Of a stretch of 64,000 nt of DNA, positions 42,239 to 51,612 are shown one piece after another. The stretch spans positions 48,606 through 112,605 of the forward strand of contig NVXM01000004.1 in assembly GCA_002733865.1 (NCBI GenBank), in the 5' to 3' direction. The notes under the pieces were generated by a model. It had not been told where the DNA came from and made no database searches. It saw only the letters and a program-made list of their open reading frames with translations. The position numbers and the translations under genes are program-made. Origin of the DNA: Sphingopyxis sp. GTDB lineage: Bacteria > Pseudomonadota > Alphaproteobacteria > Sphingomonadales > Sphingomonadaceae. Within the stretch, counting starts at the first letter, position 1; every line of letters begins with the position of its first letter.

Positions 42239-43564
42239 TCAAACCGCGGCCAGCGCCTGATCGAAATCGGCGATCAGATCGTCCGGATCTTCCACGCCGA
42301 TCGATATGCGCACCAGATTGTCGGTGATGCCAAGCGTCGCCCTGCGTTCGTCGGGAACCGAGAGGTGAGTCATCGCGGCGGGCAGGCTGGCCAGCGTTTC
42401 GGTGCCGCCAAGACTGACCGCCAGTTTGGCGATTTTCATCGTGTCGAGGAAGCGGAAGGCCTCCGCCTCGCCGCCCTTGATAAAGACCGAGAAGGTCGAA
42501 CCAGCGCCGCTGCAATGGCGCCGATAAATGTCCTTCTGGCGATCGTCCTCGATGAAGCCGAGATAGCCCAGCCCGTCAACCTTCGGATGGTTGCGCAGAA
42601 ACGCGCAGACTTTTTCGGCATTTTCGCCAGCCCGGGTCATGCGCAGTTCCAGTGTCTCCAGGCTGCGCATCAGCATCCAGGCGGTGTTGGGATCGCAGAT
42701 CGTGCCGATGGTGTTTCGGATTGCGCGGATCGGGTCCATATGGGCCTTGCTGCCGAGTACGCCGCCAGCAACCAGGTCGCTGTGGCCGCCGACATATTTG
42801 GTCAGGCTGTAGATAACGATATCCGCACCGTGCTTGAGCGGTTGCTGCCAGAGCGGCCCGAGGAAAGTATTGTCGATCGCGATCGGCGGTCCGGCGTCCT
42901 TGCCAAAGACCTGATTGCGGGCGTCGGCGACACCTTCGATATCGACCAAGGCATTGGTCGGGTTGGCCGGGCTTTCCAGATAGATGATCGCCACCTTGCC
43001 ACCATTGGCTGCAGCCTGTGCCTTGGCTTGTTCCAGCATCACCGCAACTTCGGACGGGGCAGCGCCGGCAGGAAAATCCATGAAGGTCACGCCGAAGCGG
43101 CCCAGTATCTTGTTGATCAGCGTTTCGGTCGCAGCATAGAGCGGGCCGCTGTGCACGACAACGTCGCCCTGATTGACATTGGCGAGCAATACCGTGGTGA
43201 TCGCCGACATGCCGCTGGAGAAAACGAGCGCGTCTTCCGCCTCATCCCAGACGCTCAGCCGGTCTTCGAGAATTTCCTGATTGGGTCCGTTGAAGCGCGA
43301 ATAGACCAGCCCGTCAGAGCCGCCCGGCCGTTTACCGGTGATACCTTCGAAAAAGCGTTTGCCGGCGGCGGCATTTTCAAAAGCGAAGGTCGAGGTGAGG
43401 AAAATGGGCGGCTTGAGTGACCCTTCGGAAAGTTCGGGATCATAGCCGTGGCCCATCATCAATGTCGCCGGCTTCAGCTTGCGACCGCCAATTTCCTCAA
43501 TCGGCGTCTTTGGCATCCGGCGCGTCACTGGAATTCCTGCGACGTCTCCATCACGTTCGGACAT
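42239..43564 (-). CDS. Cys/Met-metabolism PLP-dependent enzyme (cystathionine gamma-synthase family)
   Basis: A 441-residue enzyme of the trans-sulfuration group. PLP-binding features: LVYSRFNGPNQEILEDRL (Tyr88), SSGMSAITTVLLANV, AIDNTFLGPLWQQPLKHGAD (Asp231), and IYSLTKYVGGHSDLVAGGV with the Schiff-base Lys256. It may be a cystathionine gamma-synthase, methionine gamma-lyase or O-acylhomoserine sulfhydrylase; these cannot be separated by motif alone. The N-terminal block (MSERDGDVAGIPVTRRM) is a longer leader than usual. The DASS transporter gene lies 47 bases upstream on the same strand. Confidence 0.92.
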   Translation of the reverse strand: MSERDGDVAGIPVTRRMPKTPIEEIGGRKLKPATLMMGHGYDPELSEGSLKPPIFLTSTFAFENAAAGKRFFEGITGKRPGGSDGLVYSRFNGPNQEILEDRLSVWDEAEDALVFSSGMSAITTVLLANVNQGDVVVHSGPLYAATETLINKILGRFGVTFMDFPAGAAPSEVAVMLEQAKAQAAANGGKVAIIYLESPANPTNALVDIEGVADARNQVFGKDAGPPIAIDNTFLGPLWQQPLKHGADIVIYSLTKYVGGHSDLVAGGVLGSKAHMDPIRAIRNTIGTICDPNTAWMLMRSLETLELRMTRAGENAEKVCAFLRNHPKVDGLGYLGFIEDDRQKDIYRRHCSGAGSTFSVFIKGGEAEAFRFLDTMKIAKLAVSLGGTETLASLPAAMTHLSVPDERRATLGITDNLVRISIGVEDPDDLIADFDQALAAV

Positions 43565-43611
43565 AATCTTCTCTCTGCTCTTTTAAATCTCGTAAAACAA
43601 TGAACCAAAAG

Positions 43612-45018
43612 CTATGTGGTTACAACCGCAACCATCCAGATACAGCCGATAATTATCGGGATACCGGCCAGATCGAGGAGGAAACCGGACTTCAGCATTT
43701 TAGGGAGCTCGATATGGCCGGTCGACCAAGCAATCGCATTCGGTCCGGTACCGCTCGGCAGCATGAACCCCCAGCTGGCGGCCATAGCGGCGGGCACGGC
43801 AAGCAGCACCGGGTCCACGCCAGTCGCTAGGATCAGGCTGGCAACCACCGGCATGACGCCACTGGCGGTCGCGACATTGGACGCGAATTCCGTGATCAGG
43901 ATAACCAGCGCCACAAGCGCGATGGCAATGATGATCACCGGCACGGTTTTGAGCGGTTCCAGCATCAACCCGAGCCAGTCAGCCAGACCGGATTCGATGA
44001 TCCCGGCGGCCAGCGCCAGACCACCACCGAACATCATGATCACACCCCACGGCGCGCGGTCGGCCTCGTCCCAGTTGAGCAGCTTGCGACCGGTGCCGTC
44101 GGGCAGCATGAACAAAAGCAAACCGCCGAAAATGGCGACGCTGCCGTCGTGCAGCGCGCCATCGGGGAAATAGCCCTTGATTTCCGGCAGTAGCAGCCAG
44201 CCGAGCACAACGATCGCCACAACCGGAACCAGTCGCTTTTCCGCTATGCTCCAGGGGCCGGGGGAGCCGATCACATGCCGGGCCTTGACCCCGTCAAAGC
44301 TGTGCTTTCCGACCTTTTGCACCACGATCAATATCCCGGCCAGGACCGGAATGCCGACGATCACGATCGGCAGACCAAATTTGAGCCAGTCGAGAAAATC
44401 GATCTGCATGCCAAGCGTCTTGTTGATCAGGCCAACGGCAATCGCGTTGGTCGGGCTACCGACCAGCGTGCCGAGACCGCCGATTGATGCGGCAAAGGCG
44501 ACGCCCATGATCAGAGCCCCGGCAAAGCCTTCGGTTTCCTTTTCCTGCACGCCCCCAGCGACCAGCACAGCCAGCGCGATCGGCACCATGATCAGGGTAG
44601 AAGAGGTGTTGGAGATCAGCATGCTGAGCAAGGCTGTGGCGATCATGAAGGCAAACAATATGCCCCACGCGCTTTTGCCGGACAGACCGATGATCGCTAG
44701 CGCCAGCCGCTTGTGCAAGCCGACTCGCTCAATTGCCAGCGCCAGAAAGGCGCCGCCGAGGATCAGGAACAGGATCGGCGAATAATATTCGCTGGCGATT
44801 TCGCCCGCGCTCATCACATTCATCGTCGGCAAGGCGAGAAAAGGCAGTAGGGCGGTCGCGGTGAGCGGGATTGCCTGAGTCATCCACCAGATCGCCATCA
44901 GGATTGTAAGGGCCGCGACCTTCCAGGCTTCGGGACTCATCGCTTCCGGCGTAGGCAGCAAAAGCATTGTGATGAATATAGCTAGCCCTGCCCATAGTCC
45001 GATGCGCTGTGCGTTCAT
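43612..45018 (-). CDS. DASS-family anion (dicarboxylate) symporter
   Basis: A 468-residue transporter with about 11-12 membrane spans. SLC13/DASS motifs: WWMTQAIPLTATALLPFLAL, ISNTSSTLIMVPIALAVLV (Ser-Asn-Thr ion-binding motif), GSPTNAIAVGLINKTLG, ITEFASNVATASGVMPVVAS (second SNT-like motif) and PSGTGPNAIAWSTGHI. It should import C4-dicarboxylates, citrate or sulfate-like anions with Na+. Substrate not deducible. A PLP enzyme gene follows within 47 bases, but no functional link is evident. Confidence 0.93.
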   Translation of the reverse strand: MNAQRIGLWAGLAIFITMLLLPTPEAMSPEAWKVAALTILMAIWWMTQAIPLTATALLPFLALPTMNVMSAGEIASEYYSPILFLILGGAFLALAIERVGLHKRLALAIIGLSGKSAWGILFAFMIATALLSMLISNTSSTLIMVPIALAVLVAGGVQEKETEGFAGALIMGVAFAASIGGLGTLVGSPTNAIAVGLINKTLGMQIDFLDWLKFGLPIVIVGIPVLAGILIVVQKVGKHSFDGVKARHVIGSPGPWSIAEKRLVPVVAIVVLGWLLLPEIKGYFPDGALHDGSVAIFGGLLLFMLPDGTGRKLLNWDEADRAPWGVIMMFGGGLALAAGIIESGLADWLGLMLEPLKTVPVIIIAIALVALVILITEFASNVATASGVMPVVASLILATGVDPVLLAVPAAMAASWGFMLPSGTGPNAIAWSTGHIELPKMLKSGFLLDLAGIPIIIGCIWMVAVVTT

Positions 45019-45114
45019 ACCCTCTCCTGCCCCTCTGTCAAACCGGCCGGCCGTTCTGTGAAGCCCGATTGGTTCGGCACCCAGCCTTCGCTGGCGTGCC
45101 TGTAGAAATCAACG

Positions 45115-45903
45115 TTATTCCGCAATGCCGATGAGCGAAATCTGCCGGCCGTATCCCGGTTCATCGCGATGGCAGGACCGGCGATAACTGAAATAGCGAT
45201 CTTCCAGCGCATAGGTGTCGAGACCGAGCTTTTCGATTTTGCTCACGCCAGCCGCCGCCAGCCGTGCCGCGACATAGGCTTCGATATCAAACTGAAAATG
45301 ACCGGGTTTTCCAGCCGTGAAGAAACGATCATTGGCTGTATCCGCCTCGAGGAACTGGCTGCGAAAGCCAGCGTCCACTTCATAGCTGGCTTGCGCTATG
45401 CAGGGGCCGATAGCGCATGCGATATGCTCTCGATGGGCGCCGAGGGCTTCCATCGCAGTGACTACATTGTCGGTCACGCCGGCAATTGCGCCTTTCCAGC
45501 CGGCGTGCGCTGCACCGATGACATTCGCGACCGGATCTTGGAACAGCACCGGCACACAATCAGCGGTCAATATGCCGAGCAACAGGTTCGGCTGGTCGGT
45601 CACCATTGCATCGGCCTGCGGACGGTCACCCGGCGACTGTGGGCCGATTACTGTCACCACCTCGGCGCTGTGGACCTGATAGACTGTGACCAGTTCGCTG
45701 CCGGGCAGCACGTCCTCTTTCGCGCGCCGGCGGTTTTCGATTATCGTTTCCCGATCATCATCGCTGCCCAGACCGACATTCAGTCCGGCATATATACCCT
45801 CTGAAAGCCCCCCTGCCCGGCCCAGAAATCCGTGCGCTGCTCCATTGAGCAAGGCAGAGGTCGTGATATCAAGCAAGGCTTTTGTGGACCTGTTCCGCGA
45901 CAT
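45115..45903 (-). CDS. pgeF: Peptidoglycan editing factor (multicopper-oxidase-like)
   Basis: A 262-residue PgeF/YfiH protein. Signatures: HGFLGRAGGLSEGIYAGLNV, TVYQVHSAEVVTV, GILTADCVPVLFQD (Cys ligand), GAAHAGWKGAIAGVTDNVV (His ligand) and IACAIGPCIAQASYEV. In E. coli PgeF removes mis-incorporated L-serine-derived subunits from peptidoglycan precursors; related enzymes use a zinc site and act on purine nucleosides too. The ATG at 45903 gives a 35-base overlap with the end of pepN; a TTG at 45876 would reduce this to 8 bases. Confidence 0.93.
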   Translation of the reverse strand: MSRNRSTKALLDITTSALLNGAAHGFLGRAGGLSEGIYAGLNVGLGSDDDRETIIENRRRAKEDVLPGSELVTVYQVHSAEVVTVIGPQSPGDRPQADAMVTDQPNLLLGILTADCVPVLFQDPVANVIGAAHAGWKGAIAGVTDNVVTAMEALGAHREHIACAIGPCIAQASYEVDAGFRSQFLEADTANDRFFTAGKPGHFQFDIEAYVAARLAAAGVSKIEKLGLDTYALEDRYFSYRRSCHRDEPGYGRQISLIGIAE

Positions 45904-48499
45904 CCTTGGACAGATCCGGCTGGGCAGCGATTTTCTCCAGCGCCAGCCGCATCAGTTCCGAACGCCCACGTTCATAGCGGCGCCAGCGTCCAAGCGCGGG
46001 GATGAAACGGGCTGCGGTTTGCGGGTTCTGCTTGTCGAGCGTGATCACCATGTCAGCGATGATCTGATAACCCTTGCCCGACGGATCATGGAAACGGACC
46101 TGATTGCCGGTAAACGCCCCATAGAGCGCCCGTACGCGATTGGGGTTCGACATGGTGAAATCAGGATGACGCGACAGGCTGTCGACGCGTTTTAGCGTAT
46201 CAGCGCGCAGCGACATTGCCTGCAAGCTGAACCATTTGTCCAGTACCAGCGGGTTGCCCTTGAACCGCTTGTAGAAATCCTCAAAGGCGGCTGTCCGCTC
46301 TTCGGCCTCGAGATGGGACAAGACGCCCAGCGCGCCCTGCATCGCGGTCATATTGTCGGCTTCGCGATATTGATCAAAGGCGGTCTCGGCGGCGGTCTCG
46401 GTAAAGGAGGCAGCGAGATAGCCCAATGTCACGTTGCGCAACTTGCGCTTCGCCCGCGCTTCGGCGTCGAGTGAAAATTCGCCCGGAGCGCAGGACTTGT
46501 ATAGCTTGCGGAATTGCTTTTCGAACTGGACGCCGATTTTGCCGCGCAGTTTTTCGCGCTCGTCGTGGATCGCCTGCGGATCGACTTCGACCATTTGGTC
46601 GCCCAAAAATGCTTCGCTTGGCAGCAGAATGATTTCGGCCAGAAAAGCGGGATCCAGCGCCGGATCGGCCAATATCTTGGCGATCGCCAGCAAGATGATA
46701 TCGCGGTCAACCGGCGTGCCCGAGACCTTTGCGGTCAAATAACTGGTCATCAGCTGCTGCATCGCCTCGAACCGGGCGAAGGGATCGTCGTCGTGCGCGG
46801 ACAGGAACGCCAGCTGCTCCGCGCTCTGGTTGCTTTCCAGGATGATCGGTGCGGAGAAATCGCGGTTGATCGACAGCACCGGATGGTCCTTGTGGCCATC
46901 AAAGGTGAAGCTTTTTTCCGGCTGGTCGAGCAGTAGCAGCTGTTCGCCGTCGTGATCGCCGGTTGCCGGATCGAGCATAGCCGTACGCAACGGAATGAGC
47001 AGCTCCGATGCTTTCGGCATCTCGCCATTCTGGGCGATTTTCTGCGTCAGGTGCAGCGTCGCGGTGCCGGTTTTCGGGTCATGCGACAGTTTCGCCGACA
47101 CTCTTGGCGTGCCCGGCGTTTCATACCATTTACGGAATTGGGTCAGATCAATCGAGCCGCCGTCTTCCATCGCGGCGACGAAATCCTCGCAGGTCGCAGC
47201 TTCCCCGTCATGCCGGTCGAAATAGAGATCGGTGCCCTTGCGGAAATTGTCCGGGCCCATCAGCGTATTCATCATCCGGATCACTTCCGCGCCCTTGTTG
47301 TAAACGGTGGCCGTGTAGAAGTTGGAGATTTCCTGATAGCTTTCCGGACGGATCGGATGGGCCAGTGGACCGGCATCTTCGGGGAATTGAGCGGCACGCA
47401 ATATGCGCACATCCTCGATCCGCTTGAGCGCGGCAGAGCCCATGTCGGCGGAAAAGCTCTGGTCGCGGTAAACGGTGAAGCCTTCTTTCAGGCTGAGCTG
47501 GAACCAGTCGCGGCAAGTCACACGATTGCCGGACCAATTGTGGAAATATTCGTGCGCGACGACGCCTTCAATCCCGTCAAAATCGGCGTCGGTGGCGACT
47601 TCCGGATCAGCGAGAATATAGCGGGAATTGAAGATATTCAGCCCCTTGTTCTCCATCGCGCCCATATTGAAGTCGCTGACCGCGACAATATTGAACAGGC
47701 CGAGATCATATTCCCGGCCATAAGTCTCCTCATCCCAGCGCATCGCATCCTTGAGCGCCTTCATCGCGTGGCCGGTGCGACCGAGATCGCCGTCACGGAC
47801 CCAGATATTGAGCTCGACCGGTTTGCCGGATCGGGTGGTGAAGCTGTCATTATTGGCGACCAGATCGCCGGCAACCAGCGCGAACAGATAGCTTGGCTTC
47901 AGCCACGGATCATTCCACTGGACCCAATGGCGGCCATTTTCGCCATCGCCTTCGGCGATCTTGTCGCCGTTGCACAGCAGCACCGGGAATTTTGCCTTGT
48001 CCGCTTCCATACGGACCTGATAGCGGCTCAGTACGTCGGGCCGGTCAGGCGCGAAGGTGATCCGGCGGAAGCCTTCGGCCTCACACTGGGTACATAGCAT
48101 ATCATTGGAGGCATAGAGGCCCATGAGCTGCGTGTTGGTCGAGGGATCCAGTTCGACCTCAATCTCGACCACATGCGATGCGCCGCTCAGTGGCAGGACC
48201 AGATCGCCATCAACCAATTTCCAGTCGGTGCGGGTTTCGCCGTCCACCTTCACCGAAGCCGGCGTGATATCGTCGCCCTGCAGCACCAGCGGTTCGTCCG
48301 GTTTTGCGCTTTTTGAGCGCCGGACATCAAGCTTGGAGCGCACTACAGTCCGGGTCAGGTCGAGATCGAAGTCGAGTTCCACTTCGGGAATGAACCAGGC
48401 GGGCGGACGATAATCCTCGCGGCGGATCGTCGCCGGGTCCTGGGGGGCTGGCGCGGCATCGGCCATTTCGTCATTCGGAGCTTTTTGAATATCTAACAT
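45869..48499 (-). CDS. pepN: Aminopeptidase N
   Basis: An 876-residue M1-family metallopeptidase of full length. Motifs: MGAMENKGLNIF (exopeptidase GAMEN, about 278) and HEYFHNWSGNRVT followed by WFQLSLKEGFTV, which supplies the HEXXH zinc ligands and the downstream glutamate (about 315-340). The N-terminal saddle domain and C-terminal helical domain are intact. It releases N-terminal residues, with broad specificity, in the cytoplasm. pgeF follows with a short overlap; the M48 protease gene is divergent. Confidence 0.96.
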   Translation of the reverse strand: MLDIQKAPNDEMADAAPAPQDPATIRREDYRPPAWFIPEVELDFDLDLTRTVVRSKLDVRRSKSAKPDEPLVLQGDDITPASVKVDGETRTDWKLVDGDLVLPLSGASHVVEIEVELDPSTNTQLMGLYASNDMLCTQCEAEGFRRITFAPDRPDVLSRYQVRMEADKAKFPVLLCNGDKIAEGDGENGRHWVQWNDPWLKPSYLFALVAGDLVANNDSFTTRSGKPVELNIWVRDGDLGRTGHAMKALKDAMRWDEETYGREYDLGLFNIVAVSDFNMGAMENKGLNIFNSRYILADPEVATDADFDGIEGVVAHEYFHNWSGNRVTCRDWFQLSLKEGFTVYRDQSFSADMGSAALKRIEDVRILRAAQFPEDAGPLAHPIRPESYQEISNFYTATVYNKGAEVIRMMNTLMGPDNFRKGTDLYFDRHDGEAATCEDFVAAMEDGGSIDLTQFRKWYETPGTPRVSAKLSHDPKTGTATLHLTQKIAQNGEMPKASELLIPLRTAMLDPATGDHDGEQLLLLDQPEKSFTFDGHKDHPVLSINRDFSAPIILESNQSAEQLAFLSAHDDDPFARFEAMQQLMTSYLTAKVSGTPVDRDIILLAIAKILADPALDPAFLAEIILLPSEAFLGDQMVEVDPQAIHDEREKLRGKIGVQFEKQFRKLYKSCAPGEFSLDAEARAKRKLRNVTLGYLAASFTETAAETAFDQYREADNMTAMQGALGVLSHLEAEERTAAFEDFYKRFKGNPLVLDKWFSLQAMSLRADTLKRVDSLSRHPDFTMSNPNRVRALYGAFTGNQVRFHDPSGKGYQIIADMVITLDKQNPQTAARFIPALGRWRRYERGRSELMRLALEKIAAQPDLSKDVAEQVHKSLA

Positions 48500-48567
48500 G
48501 GTCTTGCCATAAGAGCCATTTGCACCCCGCGCAATTGCGTTTATGGATTGGAAAAAGGGAACGGGTC

Positions 48568-49863
48568 ATGTCCAGAATATTGTTTTTCATTTGCGCGCTT
48601 CTGTTGATGGCTGGACTGCCAACAGACATGGCTTTAGCCCAGAATGCCTCATCCGGCTTCAATGTAGAACAGGCGAGCAGGGCCTATATTGATACGCTGC
48701 AGGGCGCAGAACTTGAAAAATCCAACGCCTATTTCGAGGGCGGCTACTGGCTAATTCTGTGGGGCGCCTTGATCGGGGTTCTGGTCGACCTGCTGATCCT
48801 GCAGTCGCGGCTGTCGGCCCGATTCCGGGACTGGGCAGAACGGGTGACCCACAGAACATGGCTACAGCCCGCCTTATACGCACTTCCTTATGTCATCTCC
48901 GGCTTCCTGATCACCCTGCCCTGGACGATCTACACCGATTTTTTCCGGGAGCAGCAATATGACCTGATGAGCCAGAGTTTTGGCGGATGGTTCGGCGAGC
49001 AGCTCATCGGGCTGCTGATCTCGCTGATCGTCTTTCCGCTGCTGATCATGGCGATATTTGCGGTTATCCGGCGCGCGCCCAAGCTGTGGTGGATTTGGGG
49101 AACCGGGGTGATCTCGGGCTTCCTGTTCATCGGGCTGCTGCTGGGGCCGGTGTTCATTTCACCGCTGTTCAACAACTATACGGAAATGGCCGACGGGCCG
49201 CTGCGCGACCGGATTGTCGCGATGGCGGCGGACTATGATATTCCAGCCGAAAATATTTATGTTTTCGACCAGTCCAAGCAGCACAAACGCATCTCTGCCA
49301 ATGTTTCCGGCTTCGGACCGACGATCCGGGTTTCGCTCAACGACAATCTGCTCGAGCGCACCGATCCGGAAGAGGTCGCGGCGGTCATGGGACACGAGAT
49401 GGGTCATTATGTGCTGGGCCACACCTGGCGGACGGTTCTGATTCTGGCACTGATCGTGGCGGTCGGACTGTTAATTGTTGCCCGTCTGGCACCGCGGCTG
49501 ATTGCGCGCCATGGTGAGAAATGGGGAGTCCGGAGCATAGCTGATCCGGCCGCCATCCCCCTGCTCAGCCTGATACTGACGGTCTATTTCTTTGCCGCGA
49601 CCCCTGCAATCAACAGTCTGATCCGGATTAATGAAAGCGAGGCCGACCGTTTTGGCCTGGCAACCGCTCAGGAGCCCGATGGTTTCGCCAAAGTGGCGAT
49701 GCGGTTGTCGGAATATCGAAAGATTGAACCCGGACCGATAGAAGAAATGCTGTTTTTCGATCATCCCTCGGGCGCGACCCGCGTCCGCATGGCGATGCAG
49801 TGGAAAGCCGACCACGTCAAAAATCCGGTGATGGTGAAACCGGGCAAGCTGGAAAAGGAATAG
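48568..49863 (+). CDS. M48-family membrane metallopeptidase (Ste24/CAAX prenyl protease 1-like)
   Basis: From ATG 48568 (AAGGGA upstream) the protein has 431 residues; the open frame back to 48520 is not needed. Signal-like first helix, then several spans (YWLILWGALIGVLVDLLIL, LIGLLISLIVFPLLIMAIF, TGVISGFLFIGLLLGPVFI), VMGHEMGHYVLGHTW with the HEXXH zinc motif (about 275) and INESEADRFGL with the third ligand Glu (about 357). This is the Ste24-like layout with an intramembrane zinc site. Bacterial members probably act in membrane-protein quality control; prenyl proteins are not expected in bacteria. Confidence 0.92.
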   Translation: MSRILFFICALLLMAGLPTDMALAQNASSGFNVEQASRAYIDTLQGAELEKSNAYFEGGYWLILWGALIGVLVDLLILQSRLSARFRDWAERVTHRTWLQPALYALPYVISGFLITLPWTIYTDFFREQQYDLMSQSFGGWFGEQLIGLLISLIVFPLLIMAIFAVIRRAPKLWWIWGTGVISGFLFIGLLLGPVFISPLFNNYTEMADGPLRDRIVAMAADYDIPAENIYVFDQSKQHKRISANVSGFGPTIRVSLNDNLLERTDPEEVAAVMGHEMGHYVLGHTWRTVLILALIVAVGLLIVARLAPRLIARHGEKWGVRSIADPAAIPLLSLILTVYFFAATPAINSLIRINESEADRFGLATAQEPDGFAKVAMRLSEYRKIEPGPIEEMLFFDHPSGATRVRMAMQWKADHVKNPVMVKPGKLEKE

Positions 49864-49869
49864 CAGCCA

Positions 49870-50670
49870 ATGGGCCGCATGCTGATTTTTGGAATGGGTT
49901 ATACAGCCTCACGACTGGCGGACCGGTTGCAGGCCAATGGCTGGGAAGTGATTGGCACGCGGCGCGAAGCCAAAAATGGCGCGCTGGCGTTTGATGACCG
50001 CGGCTCCGTTCTGGCGGCTTTGGAGTCCGCCACCCATGTTCTGTCCTCCGTTCCGCCATCGCGCGATGGCAGCGAGCCCGTGCTTCACGGTTATGGCACG
50101 GAAATTGGTTCAGCGGCGCTAAAGTGGAGCGGATATCTGTCATCGACCGGTGTCTATGGCGATGCCGATGGCGCCTGGGTCGACGAGAGCGCGCCGATCG
50201 GATCCGGTCGGCGCAAGGCACGCAGCAAAGCCGACCAGAGCTGGCAAGATTTGCGCAGCGACATGCACGTGTTCCGATTACCCGGCATCTACGGGCCGGG
50301 CCGCAGTCCGCTCGACCGGGTCCGCGAAGGCAAATCCAGCCGCATCGACATGCCAGGACAGGTGTTTAGCCGCATTCATGCCGATGATATTGTAAGCGCC
50401 GTGATCGCCTCGTTCGATGGGCCGCCGGGTGCCTATAATATTTCGGATGACCTGCCCGCACCGCAACATGAAATCGTCGCTCATTCGGCCCGGCTGCTCG
50501 ACATCGATGTCCCGCCGCTGCAATCCCTGGAAGAGGCCAATCTGTCACAGGCTGCACTGGGTTTTTACGAAGAGAACCGTCGGGTTGCCAATGGGAAGGC
50601 CAAAAGACTGCTCGGCTGGGAACCACAATATCCCGATTACAAGGCCGGCCTGCAGGCGCTGCTCGACTGA
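49870..50670 (+). CDS. SDR/NAD(P)-binding epimerase-like protein (YeeZ-type)
   Basis: A 266-residue Rossmann-fold protein. The N-terminus GMGYTASRLADRLQANGW is a dinucleotide-binding turn, followed by SATHVLSSVPPSRDG, YLSSTGVYGDADGAWVDE and FRLPGIYGPGRSPLDRVR, with KLAKRLLGWEPQYPD-like ending (AKRLLGWEPQYP). Tyr in STGVYGD suits the SDR active site, but the YxxxK lysine is not in the usual position. It starts 6 bases after the M48 gene stop, so the two probably share a transcript. Substrate unknown. Confidence 0.85.
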   Translation: MGRMLIFGMGYTASRLADRLQANGWEVIGTRREAKNGALAFDDRGSVLAALESATHVLSSVPPSRDGSEPVLHGYGTEIGSAALKWSGYLSSTGVYGDADGAWVDESAPIGSGRRKARSKADQSWQDLRSDMHVFRLPGIYGPGRSPLDRVREGKSSRIDMPGQVFSRIHADDIVSAVIASFDGPPGAYNISDDLPAPQHEIVAHSARLLDIDVPPLQSLEEANLSQAALGFYEENRRVANGKAKRLLGWEPQYPDYKAGLQALLD

Positions 50671-50673
50671 AAT

Positions 50674-51612
50674 TCAGCCCGTAATACGGGGTGTCTTCGG
50701 TTTGCGCGCGCGCAGGGCCACCAGCAGGCCAATCATGGCGAGCACAGCACCGCCCGCCGACACGGCGGTCCAGACATAGCCTTCGAAGATGGTCGACAGG
50801 ATCATCGCCACCACCGGCACCAGCACGCTGGTATAGGCCGCCTTGCCCGGTCCGATCTCCCGGATCATGGAGAAATAAAGCGGGAAAGTCACGACCGAAC
50901 CGATAACGCCGAGATAGACGATGCCGCCCCAATATGCGGCGCGGGTTTCATAGACCGGCGGGCCGACTGTGATCCAGGAAACCGCTATGTTGATCAGCGC
51001 GCCGAACAGCATCGCCCAGGCGAGAACGGTGATGATCGGATAGGTCTTGAGCCGTTGCCCCGCCTGCATGACATTGGCGACCGAAGCCGACATAATGCCG
51101 CCGAAGGTGAGCGCCGCGCCGAGCAATACCTGCTCCAGACTGGCCGGCGAGGCGCGATATTCATGCCAGAACAGCATCGCGATGCCGACGGCGGCAATCG
51201 CCGAACCACCGAGAAACGGCGCATTGACCTTATGGCCGAGGAATATCCTGCCCAATATCGCGTTAGGCACCATCAGCAGGGCAAACAGAACCGCCACCAG
51301 TCCCGAAGTGATGAACAGTTCGGCATTATAGACAAAGTTGAAATTGAAGGTGAACTGGAAGAATCCCAGAATCAGCGCCAGCAGATAGCCGATTCGGTCG
51401 AGCCGGAATGACAGGCGCTTGAACGCTGCGAGGACGAACATCGCCGCGGCTGCGATCAGGAAGCGGTAGCTGACCGACCAGCTCGGTGGCACTTCGGAAA
51501 TCTGGTCCTTGATCACCAGCCAGGTTGATCCCCAGATCAGCGAGACCAGCAGAAACGGGATCAGGATACGGGGAGTGAGCAGGCTGACTTCAGCGCTCTC
51601 GTCGCCGCTCAT
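50674..51612 (-). CDS. DMT-superfamily transporter (EamA)
   Basis: A 312-residue protein with ten predicted spans arranged as two EamA repeats: LVSLIWGSTWLVIKDQ (first repeat start), SYRFLIAAAAMFVLAAFK, LALILGFFQFTFNFNFVYN, then in the second repeat ASVANVMQAGQRLK, AMLFGALINIAVSWI and VLVPVVAMILSTIFEGYVW. It exports small metabolites or amino acids in related cases. The ATG-side overlap of 4 bases with the threonine aldolase gene means coupled translation; an amino-acid link is possible. Confidence 0.9.
   Translation of the reverse strand: MSGDESAEVSLLTPRILIPFLLVSLIWGSTWLVIKDQISEVPPSWSVSYRFLIAAAAMFVLAAFKRLSFRLDRIGYLLALILGFFQFTFNFNFVYNAELFITSGLVAVLFALLMVPNAILGRIFLGHKVNAPFLGGSAIAAVGIAMLFWHEYRASPASLEQVLLGAALTFGGIMSASVANVMQAGQRLKTYPIITVLAWAMLFGALINIAVSWITVGPPVYETRAAYWGGIVYLGVIGSVVTFPLYFSMIREIGPGKAAYTSVLVPVVAMILSTIFEGYVWTAVSAGGAVLAMIGLLVALRARKPKTPRITG

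Noticed and set aside
43565..43611. Possible S-adenosylmethionine riboswitch upstream of the Cys/Met PLP gene
   Set aside because: The gap to the upstream transporter gene is only 47 bases and shows no SAM-II or other riboswitch-like stem pattern.
46952..48097. 381-codon open frame on the plus strand inside pepN
   Set aside because: Antisense to the zinc-site region of PepN, where the coding frame is certain.
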